From positions 1-53,394 of the forward strand of contig DLJQ01000008.1 of assembly GCA_002484335.1 (NCBI GenBank): 53,394 bases of DNA. The letters run 5' to 3'. Below the pieces are notes generated by a model. The model had not been told where the DNA came from. It made no database searches and worked only from the letters and a program-made list of their open reading frames with translations. Position numbers and translations under genes: made by a program. This document shows, piece by piece, positions 34,800 to 42,032 of this stretch. The stretch is from Flavobacteriales bacterium UBA7612. GTDB lineage: Bacteria > Bacteroidota > Bacteroidia > Flavobacteriales > Weeksellaceae. How positions within the stretch are numbered: the stretch's first letter is position 1; each line of letters begins with the position of its first letter.

Positions 34800-36137
34800 A
34801 TGCAATATACATTTTCCCCAAAATTAAGAACTGCATCTTTTGTCATGATTGTGATAGGAGTTGTACTTTATGGGATAGGATTTTTCTTACATCAACAAGA
34901 TGTTGCTAATTCAACTGAATATATCAACGGTTTAATTGAAGCTCACCCAACTCAATTTTTCGGTGATTATATTACAGATTCTTATGCATCTTTAAATACA
35001 AATCACGAAGAGCATATGCATCACTTAGAAAACTTATTGAAAAACAGACCTTGGGCTGCTTTTTATGTACCAGCATATTTATCGTTTGGTATTGCAGCAT
35101 CTGCATTGTTTTTCTTATGTATTCAATTTGTAGCTAATGCTGGTTGGTCTATGGTTGTTTCACGTGTTATGGAAGGTATTGCTACTTTCTTACCTGTAGG
35201 AGCTGTTCTTGTAGGTATCGTAGCTTTAGGTTCTACATTTCACTTGAATCATTTATACCACTGGATGGATGCTGACTTAATTGATCCTAATAGCCCAAAA
35301 TATGATATATTTATGGCTAATAAAGCTCAATTATGGTTAAATGTTCCATTCTGGACTATCCGTATAATCATTTATTTAGTAGTATTATCATTAATGGTAT
35401 TTGTTATCAAAAATGCTACTCGTAAATTAGATGAAGCTCACGGTGATTTAAAAGTATATTCTCAATTATATACTAAATCGGTAATCTACTTAGTAATTTT
35501 TGCAATTTGTTCTGCAGCTTTTGCTTGGGATTTTATCATGTCTTTAGATCCACACTGGTTCTCTTCATTATTTATGTGGTATGGAATGGTTTCATATTTA
35601 GTTTCAGCTGTTTCTATTATGGCAATCATTTCTATTTACTTAAAAAGAAAAGGATCTTTACCATTATTCAATGATAACCACTTACATGATTTAACAAAAT
35701 TCATGTTCGGTTTCTCATTATTATGGTCATACTTATGGTTCTGTCAATTCATGTTACAATGGTACGCTAACATACCAGAAGAAGTTCAATACTTCCAACA
35801 ACGTATGGCTCAATATCCATTATATTTCTGGATGTTGATTATCAACTTAGTTGCTCCATTCTTGATTTTAATTTCATCAAGCATGAAACGTCGTTACCAA
35901 ATCGTTTTTGTAATGGGGTTTGTAATCGTAGCAGGTCACTACTGGGATTTCTACAACCAAATCATGCCAGCAGCTGTTGGTCCATTCCATAACTTTGGAT
36001 TCATGGAGATTGGTTCATTAGTAGGTATTGCAGGTTTATTTACATTCGTTGTAATGAATGCATTATCTAAATTGAACTTAGAAGCTAAAGGTCACCCTTA
36101 CTTCCACGAATCAAAAATTTATGAATACCCTTTCTAG
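34800..36137 (+). CDS. actF: Alternative complex III membrane subunit ActF (NrfD-like)
   Basis: It is 445 aa, a second polytopic NrfD-like subunit with about ten helices, paralogous in fold to ActC. It carries FHLNHLYHWMD and an AFAWDFIMSLDPHWFSSLFMWY region, quoted as FIMSLDPHWFSSLFMWY, both family features. It is the last gene before a strong terminator. The cytochrome oxidase genes that often follow this operon in Flavobacteriia are absent here. Confidence 0.95.
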   Translation: MQYTFSPKLRTASFVMIVIGVVLYGIGFFLHQQDVANSTEYINGLIEAHPTQFFGDYITDSYASLNTNHEEHMHHLENLLKNRPWAAFYVPAYLSFGIAASALFFLCIQFVANAGWSMVVSRVMEGIATFLPVGAVLVGIVALGSTFHLNHLYHWMDADLIDPNSPKYDIFMANKAQLWLNVPFWTIRIIIYLVVLSLMVFVIKNATRKLDEAHGDLKVYSQLYTKSVIYLVIFAICSAAFAWDFIMSLDPHWFSSLFMWYGMVSYLVSAVSIMAIISIYLKRKGSLPLFNDNHLHDLTKFMFGFSLLWSYLWFCQFMLQWYANIPEEVQYFQQRMAQYPLYFWMLIINLVAPFLILISSSMKRRYQIVFVMGFVIVAGHYWDFYNQIMPAAVGPFHNFGFMEIGSLVGIAGLFTFVVMNALSKLNLEAKGHPYFHESKIYEYPF

Positions 36138-36169
36138 TCAATACAATTAGAAAGTTTTTATAAAACATC

Positions 36170-36206
36170 AAAAAGCTCGATACATTTTTGTATCGAGCTT
36201 TTTATT
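36170..36206 (+). terminator. Terminator of the act operon
   Basis: The 15-bp perfect stem AAAAAGCTCGATACA / TGTATCGAGCTTTTT has a 4-nt loop and starts 33 bp after the actF stop. Confidence 0.93.
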
Positions 36207-36595
36207 TATCTTTAAATCAGTATTTTGGATATATAATAATATTGCATTTTATTATTATGCGAGTAGTTATTTCAAAGTATCTAGTAAAAACAACTTTACA
36301 AGATTGTTTTTACTAGTTAATCAATTCCGTTTATTGATTCTTTTTTTGGATTATACTCAAAGTATTATAGATTATTCTAATGAAATATAGCAAAATACTA
36401 TAATTTATTCACCTTGTTTTATATCATTACAAGAGGATATTTAGTATGAAATATGATATTCTTTAATTTAGTTGATAGAAATAATAAAAAAAAACTTCAC
36501 AGAATAATTAATTCTGTGAAGTTTTTAATGTTAATATATTGAAGTTATTTAAACTATTTTTTTAGAATATATTTCATGAATTATTTACCTTTTAT
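36207..36595. other. Gene-free, hairpin-rich stretch between act and SCO1
   Basis: No credible reading frame is present. It holds a perfect 13-bp inverted repeat CTAGTAAAAACAA / TTGTTTTTACTAG (36281-36293 and 36304-36316, 10-nt loop). A weak hairpin AATCAA/TTGATT with seven T follows (36319-36347), and a 16-bp perfect hairpin AAAAACTTCACAGAAT / ATTCTGTGAAGTTTTT (36490-36505 and 36511-36526) lies further on. The first two could be the end of a short transcript; no perfect -7 box was found for it. Dispersed element copy D follows at 36596. Confidence 0.5.
36490..36526. terminator. Strong hairpin without an adjacent gene
   Basis: A 16-bp perfect stem with a 5-nt loop ends in five T on the plus strand and a matching A run that serves the minus strand. 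It lies more than 300 bp from actF and 230 bp beyond SCO1, so it may be the terminator of SCO1 transcription read on the minus strand, or of an unknown plus-strand RNA. Confidence 0.65.
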
Positions 36596-36705
36596 TTGCA
36601 ATAGTGATTGAAGCGGTATCCTTTCTTGATTGGTCATTGAGCGAAGTCGAAATGAATGACTAATCTAAAAAGATATAGCGAAAAGCACGGTGCGAAGCAA
36701 TTGCC
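36596..36705 (+). repeat. Dispersed hairpin element, copy D
   Basis: It reads arm GCAAT (36598-36602), AGT, GATTGAAGCGG, T, ATCCTTTC, a core stem (GATTGGTCATT with AATGACTAATC, one G·U pair, loop containing GAGCGAAGTCGAA), AAAAAGATATAGCGA, AAAGCACG, GTGCGAAGCA, arm ATTGC, C. All five terminal bases pair. Its outer blocks are nearly identical to copy E, but the core hairpin is unrelated in sequence. Confidence 0.8.
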
Positions 36706-36758
36706 AAAAAAATAGAACAAAATTTTAAACAGCTTTATTATACATTAATGATAATGTA

Positions 36759-37415
36759 TTATTCCGCTAATAATTTTTTAATATCTTCTTTTAAATATTC
36801 AATTTCAGGATGATATTTTCCAGATAAAGAAGGAGTTTTTCCGTTTGGATCTTTATAATTTAAGCCAGAATAAAATAAAATTGGTACACCAGCTTCATTG
36901 TATCTACTTCTTATATTTCCTTGCTTATCAACTAACGCAAGTTTTCCACTATGATTTAATCCCTCTACAGTAGTTTCGTCTTTCCCAACATAAATATTAA
37001 ACTGATCTGCTAAATTTTGAATAGTTTCTCTGTCTGAAGTAAGATAATGCCAATTAACGCTTTTTACACCTATTCTTTTTGCATAATCTAATAACCTTTC
37101 TGGAGTATCTCTTTTGGGATCAATAGTTACAGATATAAAACCAAGATTAGGATTATTAATTTCATCTTCTACATTTCTCAAATTATTACTCATAATTGGA
37201 CATATTGTTGGACAGCTTGTAAAGAAAAACTCAACAACATAAACTTTTCCCAGCATATCTCTGTTCGTAATTGTTTGATTATTTTGATCTGTCATCGAAA
37301 ATTCAGGAACTTTCATAACAGTGTATAGTTTGTCCTTAGGCTTATTTTTCAACCAAAACACACTACCAATAACACCTAAAATAATTATTACAATAGTTAC
37401 TAATTGCTTATTCAT
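36759..37415 (-). CDS. SCO1/SenC family copper chaperone
   Basis: SCO proteins deliver copper to the CuA site of cytochrome oxidase, or act as thiol reductants there. It is 218 aa with an N-terminal membrane anchor (residues 5-22) and a thioredoxin fold. The copper ligands are visible: Cys68 and Cys72 in SCPTICP, and His155 in GLNHSGKLALVD. Its start overlaps the end of the YHS lipoprotein gene by 8 bp. It stands about 600 bp from the act operon, on the opposite strand. Confidence 0.95.
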   Translation of the reverse strand: MNKQLVTIVIIILGVIGSVFWLKNKPKDKLYTVMKVPEFSMTDQNNQTITNRDMLGKVYVVEFFFTSCPTICPIMSNNLRNVEDEINNPNLGFISVTIDPKRDTPERLLDYAKRIGVKSVNWHYLTSDRETIQNLADQFNIYVGKDETTVEGLNHSGKLALVDKQGNIRSRYNEAGVPILFYSGLNYKDPNGKTPSLSGKYHPEIEYLKEDIKKLLAE

Positions 37416-37710
37416 GTATATGTTTTTCTGGATCTTTCAAAAATTCTTCTTTGCACATTGTAGAGCAGAAACCATAAACTTTTCCTTTGTAAGTCGCTGT
37501 ATCTCCTAGATGTTCTTTTGTGTTCATTCCACAAATAGGATCTACATCATTTACAACTGCAATATCTAATTTAGTCGCAGCTTTCATTTCTTCATGAGAA
37601 ATATGCTTTACCTCAAAATCATTATTTTGAGTATTTTCTTTTTTCTTATCACAAGAAACAATTGTTAATCCTATAGAAAGGATTAAACAAGTATATTTTA
37701 TTGAATTCAT
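37408..37710 (-). CDS. YHS domain lipoprotein
   Basis: It is 100 aa with a lipoprotein signal, lipobox around IVSC (Cys20). The YHS motif DPICGMN lies near 57-63, with paired Cys residues GFCSTMCKEEFLKDPEKH at the end. YHS domains occur in copper- and heavy-metal-handling proteins. It overlaps the SCO1 gene by 8 bp, so both are likely translated together for metal delivery. Confidence 0.9.
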   Translation of the reverse strand: MNSIKYTCLILSIGLTIVSCDKKKENTQNNDFEVKHISHEEMKAATKLDIAVVNDVDPICGMNTKEHLGDTATYKGKVYGFCSTMCKEEFLKDPEKHIHE

Positions 37711-37774
37711 TTTTATTGTATTAAATTATAGTAATTATTTACTTTAAAATTTTTAGCTAAGAAAAATTTTAAAC

Positions 37775-38149
37775 CTAAATAAAAGTACAAATTGGAGGAT
37801 GAAAAACTTTTGTTATTAGTCCATTAGAAACAATAACTTTATAATATTCAAATTTAATTGATTCAGAATATTTTAGAATATAATTTAATAATAGTTTGTC
37901 ATTGTTGATTATAAGTGCTTCATAAATCTTAATAAAGTTTTTTTCATATTTATCATTTAATGAATTTGATTTTTCTTTATTAGACTCTTTTTTTATATAA
38001 CAAAATCCATTACAAAGTAATTCAGGTTTCTCTCTATTTTCACATAAATCACTTATAATTCTATCATAGTTAATTGTATAAGCTATAATAGGTAACAATG
38101 GTCTAAAAGTAATTGTTAATATAAGTGTTATGAAAAATATAACTTTCAT
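37775..38149 (-). CDS. Small secreted or anchored Cys protein beside SCO1
   Basis: I do not know a family name. The chosen ATG at 38149 gives 124 aa starting with a hydrophobic signal-like segment (MKVIFFITLILTITFRPLLP). The longer frame from 38224 adds 25 polar residues before that segment, so I reject it. A Cys pair in LLCNGFCYIKKE and a C-terminal HPPICTF recall small Bacteroidota proteins found near copper-related genes. It lies 64 bp upstream of the YHS gene in the same direction, so a copper role is inferred from position. Confidence 0.65.
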   Translation of the reverse strand: MKVIFFITLILTITFRPLLPIIAYTINYDRIISDLCENREKPELLCNGFCYIKKESNKEKSNSLNDKYEKNFIKIYEALIINNDKLLLNYILKYSESIKFEYYKVIVSNGLITKVFHPPICTFI

Positions 38150-38294
38150 CTGTAGATGATTTGATGGTAAAATTAAACAATCTTTACGATATAATAACTT
38201 AAAAGAAAAATGATATTTTTTCATCTAGTTTATGAATCAATAGTCTTTAATTTTTTTTATCTTCAAGAATAATTTACAAAGGATAACATTTAAG

Positions 38295-39146
38295 ATGAAA
38301 AAGCAAAATATATCAGAATTTTCTACGACAGAAGAACTTCATAATTTTCTTTTAGAAAATCAAGATAATAATATTTTTTACAAAAATGTTTTAGAAAAAT
38401 TTGAATACGAAACAGAATTATTAAAATTACAATCTCAATTAGTTAATCTCCAAAATTGGATATCTACTCAAGGTAAAAAGGTTGCAGTTATTTTTGAAGG
38501 AAGAGATGCTTCTGGAAAAGGAGGTACAATTCGTCGTTTCCGACAACATCTTAATCCCAGAACAATGCGTGTTGTTGCTTTAAATAAACCTACAGATGTA
38601 GAAATCAATCAATGGTATTTCAATCGCTATATAAAAGAATTACCAAATGCTGGTGAAATAGTATTTTTTGATAGAAGTTGGTATAACAGAGCTGTTGTAG
38701 AACCTGTAATGGGATTTTGTACAGACCAGCAATATGAACAATTTATGGTACAAGTTGCCGAATTTGAACATATGTTATATGAATCAGGAACTTATATTAT
38801 AAAATTATGGTTTTCTGTTTCAAAAGAAGAACAACAAAGAAGGTTTGAATCCAGATTAAATAATCCTTTAAAAAAATGGAAATATAGTCCTGTTGATGCA
38901 AAAGGTCAAGAATTATGGGATGAATTTTCTTATTATATTAATCAAATGTTTACTCGTACTCACAACTCTTTTTCTCCTTGGATTGTTGTAAATGCAAATA
39001 ATAAAAATTCAGCTCGATTAGAATCAATACGCTATTTACTATCTTTATTTAATTATGATGGTAAAATGGATTCTGATATAGATTTAATGGTTGATCCAAA
39101 TATAATTCAACGTTATTATCGAATGGTAAAAGAAATAAATTATTAA
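38295..39146 (+). CDS. ppk2: Polyphosphate kinase 2, first of three
   Basis: PPK2 enzymes transfer phosphate between polyphosphate and nucleotides, usually making NTP or NDP from polyphosphate. It is 283 aa, one PPK2 domain. Walker A is FEGRDASGKGGTIRR near 67-81 (Ser replaces the second Ala of its neighbours). The Walker B and lid start is EIVFFDRSWYNRAVVEPV near 121-138. The GKGG form is that of class I/II rather than the GKDG of class III. It is 11 bp from the next copy. No -7 box was found upstream. Confidence 0.95.
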   Translation: MKKQNISEFSTTEELHNFLLENQDNNIFYKNVLEKFEYETELLKLQSQLVNLQNWISTQGKKVAVIFEGRDASGKGGTIRRFRQHLNPRTMRVVALNKPTDVEINQWYFNRYIKELPNAGEIVFFDRSWYNRAVVEPVMGFCTDQQYEQFMVQVAEFEHMLYESGTYIIKLWFSVSKEEQQRRFESRLNNPLKKWKYSPVDAKGQELWDEFSYYINQMFTRTHNSFSPWIVVNANNKNSARLESIRYLLSLFNYDGKMDSDIDLMVDPNIIQRYYRMVKEINY

Positions 39147-39157
39147 AATTATTTGAA

Positions 39158-39976
39158 ATGGAATTAAAGAAAAAAGACATAAAATTGCTTGAGACAAAAA
39201 AAGGTCTTATAAGTCTTTTGCAATCAGATAATGGACAATTGAATTTCGTAAAAGCTTTACGTACCATGAAATATGAAAAACGTATAGAGCAATTACAAGA
39301 AGAATTAATAAAATTACAAGCTTGGATTTCTACAAATAAAAAGAAAGTAGTTATTGTTTTTGAAGGTAGAGATGCTGCAGGAAAAGGAGGAGCTATTCGT
39401 AGAATAGTAGAACATCTAAATCCACGTGAATATAGGATTGTAGCTTTACCTAAGCCTAATGAAGCTGAGGATGGACAATGGTATTTTCAGCGTTATGTTC
39501 GTAAATTACCACAAGAAGGAGAAATAGTATTTTTTGATAGAAGTTGGTACAATAGAGCAGTTGTAGAACCAGTGAATGGGTTTTGTACTGAAGAACAATA
39601 CGAACTTTTTATGAGTGAAGTAAATGATATAGAACGAATGTGGATAAATTCTGGAATCTATTTAATAAAGATTTATTTTTCTATCACAAAAGAACAACAA
39701 GCAAAACGTTTTAATGACATTATAAATTCACCTATCAAAAAATGGAAATATAGTTCAGTTGATAAAAAAGCACAAGAATTATTTGATGTGTATTCAGAAT
39801 ATAAAAATGTGATGTTCGAGCGAACAAATACAGAACTTGCTCCATGGAAAGTAATTGATGCAAATAAAAAATATAAGGCAAGAGTCGAATCTATAGAACA
39901 TATTCTGAATATGATTCCTTATGAAGATAAAAACTTAAGATTATTAAAACCTAAAAATTTTGAAGAAGATAACTAA
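39158..39976 (+). CDS. ppk2: Polyphosphate kinase 2, second of three
   Basis: It is 272 aa with a single PPK2 domain: FEGRDAAGKGGAIRRI near 68-83 and EIVFFDRSWYNRAVVEPV following, then MFERTNTELAPWKVIDANKKYKARV, quoted as MFERTNTELAPWKV. The C-terminal tail is acidic and basic. It shares an identical 56-base stretch with the third copy (39518-39573 and 40352-40407). Substrate preference cannot be read from the sequence. Confidence 0.95.
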   Translation: MELKKKDIKLLETKKGLISLLQSDNGQLNFVKALRTMKYEKRIEQLQEELIKLQAWISTNKKKVVIVFEGRDAAGKGGAIRRIVEHLNPREYRIVALPKPNEAEDGQWYFQRYVRKLPQEGEIVFFDRSWYNRAVVEPVNGFCTEEQYELFMSEVNDIERMWINSGIYLIKIYFSITKEQQAKRFNDIINSPIKKWKYSSVDKKAQELFDVYSEYKNVMFERTNTELAPWKVIDANKKYKARVESIEHILNMIPYEDKNLRLLKPKNFEEDN

Positions 39977-39991
39977 CCTAAAAATAATGAA

Positions 39992-40795
39992 ATGGCAGAA
40001 GTTAATTTAAATGATTTAGAGAAAATAAATAATAAAAAAGAAATTATAGATTTTCTTGTAGAGCATAATGTTATAAAAGAAGATAAGTTTAAAGAAAAAT
40101 TAGCTTATGAAAGAGAATTAAAAGACTTACAAAAAGACTTACTTGAATTACAATTGCAAGTAATAAAAAATAATAAGCGTGTTTTAATTATTTTCGAAGG
40201 AAGAGATGCTGCTGGTAAAGGAGGAACAATATCTAGGGTTACGGAATATCTCAATCCTAAGAAATATAGAGTAGAAGCATTACCAAAACCAACAGAAAAG
40301 GAGCAAGGACAGTGGTATTTTCAACGTTATTTTGAGAAATTACCTAATGCCGGAGAAATAGTATTTTTTGATAGAAGTTGGTACAATAGAGCAGTTGTAG
40401 AACCAGTTTTTAATTTTTGTACTAAAGATCAATATGATAAATTTTTAAAACAAGTTGTAGAAGTAGAACAACTTTTACAAGATGATGGAATTATTTTAAT
40501 TAAAATTTTTCTTACAATTACTAAAGAAGAGCAAGCAAAACGTTTACAAAAACGTAAAGATAATGAATTGAAACAATGGAAGCTTGGAGCATTAGATGAA
40601 AAAGCACAAGAGCTATGGGATGATTATTCTGCTTATATTGAGACAATGTTTCAAAAAACTGGATCAGAACATTCTCCTTGGATAGAAATTGAAACGGATA
40701 GTAAAAAAGATGCTCGCTTAATTGCTTTAAAAGCTATTTGCGCAGAATTATCAAATATTAATTTTTCAGATAATATTTTATCAATTCATTCATAA
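39992..40795 (+). CDS. ppk2: Polyphosphate kinase 2, third of three
   Basis: It is 267 aa with a single PPK2 domain: FEGRDAAGKGGTISRV near 68-83, EIVFFDRSWYNRAVVEPV, then the ending SEHSPWIEIETDSKKDARL. The N-terminal 55 residues, a charged helical region, differ from those of the other two copies. It is 16 bp after the second copy, and the three are likely one transcript. Directly downstream is the rplS promoter. Confidence 0.95.
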   Translation: MAEVNLNDLEKINNKKEIIDFLVEHNVIKEDKFKEKLAYERELKDLQKDLLELQLQVIKNNKRVLIIFEGRDAAGKGGTISRVTEYLNPKKYRVEALPKPTEKEQGQWYFQRYFEKLPNAGEIVFFDRSWYNRAVVEPVFNFCTKDQYDKFLKQVVEVEQLLQDDGIILIKIFLTITKEEQAKRLQKRKDNELKQWKLGALDEKAQELWDDYSAYIETMFQKTGSEHSPWIEIETDSKKDARLIALKAICAELSNINFSDNILSIHS

Positions 40796-40810
40796 AAAAA
40801 GTTTTAAAGA

Positions 40811-40841
40811 TTTGTAAACTAAATATTTTTGATTAATTTTG
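40811..40841 (+). promoter_or_regulatory. Complete promoter of rplS
   Basis: A -33 TTTG (40811-40814) and a -7 TAATTTTG (40834-40841) are separated by 19 bp, the classical Bacteroidota spacing. The box is followed by GCACC, as is common before ribosomal genes in this group. Confidence 0.8.
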
Positions 40842-40847
40842 CACCCA

Positions 40848-40913
40848 CATTGTTCAACCTCTGACGATAGACGTGTAAGTTGCTCAATTACAAATAAATT
40901 GAAATTATTAAAA
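40848..40913 (+). promoter_or_regulatory. 5' leader of rplS, possible autoregulatory structure
   Basis: The 66-nt untranslated leader contains a hairpin TCAATT-ACAAATA-AATTGA just before the start, and CAAC/GTTG arms enclosing a GC-richer segment. Ribosomal-protein leaders controlling L19 have been reported in Flavobacteria, as I recall, but I cannot compare the consensus. The longer frame starting in this leader (40839) is rejected because it overlaps the promoter. Confidence 0.4.
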
Positions 40914-41264
40914 ATGGAAAATTTAGTAAAATACGTACAAGAAAAATACGTAGCTAAAAAAGAATTCCCAGCTTTTTCTGCTGGTGATACTATTACAGTT
41001 TACCAAGAAATTACAGAGGGTGGAAAAACTCGTGTTCAGTTCTTTAAAGGTGTTGTTATCCAAAGAAGAGGACAAGGAACTACAGAAACTTTCACTATCC
41101 GTAAAATGTCTGGAGATGTTGGAGTAGAGCGTATCTTCCCAGTAAACATGCCAGCATTACAAAAAATTGAAGTGAACAAGAAAGGTAAAGTTCGTAGAGC
41201 TCGTATCTTCTACTTCAGAGCATTACGTGGTAAAAAAGCTCGTATTAAAGACGCTGCTTACTAA
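40914..41264 (+). CDS. rplS: Ribosomal protein L19
   Basis: It is 116 aa, the expected length, at the 30S-50S interface. It starts MENLVKYVQEKYVAKKEFP, then GDTITVYQEITEGGKTRVQFFKG, quoted as GDTITVYQEI, IQRRGQGTTETFTIRKM, and ends with the conserved KVRRARIFYFRALRGKKARI. It has its own promoter and terminator. Confidence 0.99.
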   Translation: MENLVKYVQEKYVAKKEFPAFSAGDTITVYQEITEGGKTRVQFFKGVVIQRRGQGTTETFTIRKMSGDVGVERIFPVNMPALQKIEVNKKGKVRRARIFYFRALRGKKARIKDAAY

Positions 41265-41285
41265 AAAATACTTTTTAGAAGAAAT

Positions 41286-41322
41286 AAAAAATCCGGTCGA
41301 ATTATTCGATCGGATTTTTTTT
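41286..41322 (+). terminator. Terminator of rplS
   Basis: The 15-16-bp stem AAAAATCCGGTCGAA / TTCGATCGGATTTTT has one G·U position and a 3-nt loop, followed by T. It lies in the gap to the convergent SDR gene and may serve both directions. Confidence 0.92.
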
Positions 41323-41342
41323 ATGATTAAATTTTTATAAAA

Positions 41343-42032
41343 TTAAGGAGTTGATATGGAAGCTTGTTGAATTTTTCCATTAAAATATTTCCATCCATTT
41401 AAACCAAATTCTACTAAGTATTCAGCCATTTCACATGGTTGTGTAGGTGCTATATAACCAGGAAATGCCTCTTCTAACATTTCTGTTTGTACCGCTCCTA
41501 AAGCAACTGCATTTATTCTTGGACCATTATCTTTTAATTCTTCTGCTAATAATTCAGTTAAATTAACTGTTGCTGATTTAGAAGAAGAATAAACAGATAA
41601 TCCAGGGAATTTTACTGATCCTTGTACTGCTCCCATTGTAGATATATTTACGACATGAGATGAAGTTTTAAATTTTGGTAATAAAAGTTGGATTAATCGA
41701 TATGGTGCCATAAAATTAATTCTCCATGATGAAATTAAATCTTCTTCAGTAATTTTTTCAAATGGTTTATTAATACATAATCCAGCATTATTATATAAAA
41801 TATCAATTGTTTCCCAATCTTTTATTTCTTCTAGTATATTATTAATTTGATTATAATCGGTTAAATCTAATCCTAAAAACTGATGGTTATTTTCTTTAGA
41901 AAACTTATTTAATTTTTTCAGTTTTTCTGTATTTCTAGAAATAGTTAATACACGATTTCCTAATTCTAAATGTTGTTTTGCTAATTCGTATCCTATCCCT
42001 CTACTAGCTCCTGTTATGATTATATTTTTCAT
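41343..42032 (-). CDS. Short-chain dehydrogenase/reductase
   Basis: It is 229 aa, a classical SDR with NAD(P)-binding TGASRGIG at 7-14, NNAG near 85-88, catalytic Ser in VVNISTMGAVQG and the YSSSK Tyr-Lys pair near 150-154. The substrate is unknown. It overlaps the 3' end of the ABC ATPase gene by 29 bp, which suggests one transcript with the iron/haem uptake genes and possibly a linked role. Confidence 0.88.
   Translation of the reverse strand: MKNIIITGASRGIGYELAKQHLELGNRVLTISRNTEKLKKLNKFSKENNHQFLGLDLTDYNQINNILEEIKDWETIDILYNNAGLCINKPFEKITEEDLISSWRINFMAPYRLIQLLLPKFKTSSHVVNISTMGAVQGSVKFPGLSVYSSSKSATVNLTELLAEELKDNGPRINAVALGAVQTEMLEEAFPGYIAPTQPCEMAEYLVEFGLNGWKYFNGKIQQASISTP

Noticed and set aside
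40839..40913. N-terminal extension of L19 (longest frame starts at 40839)
   Set aside because: The extension begins inside the -7 promoter box and would add 25 residues absent from L19 proteins; ATG 40914 gives the family start.
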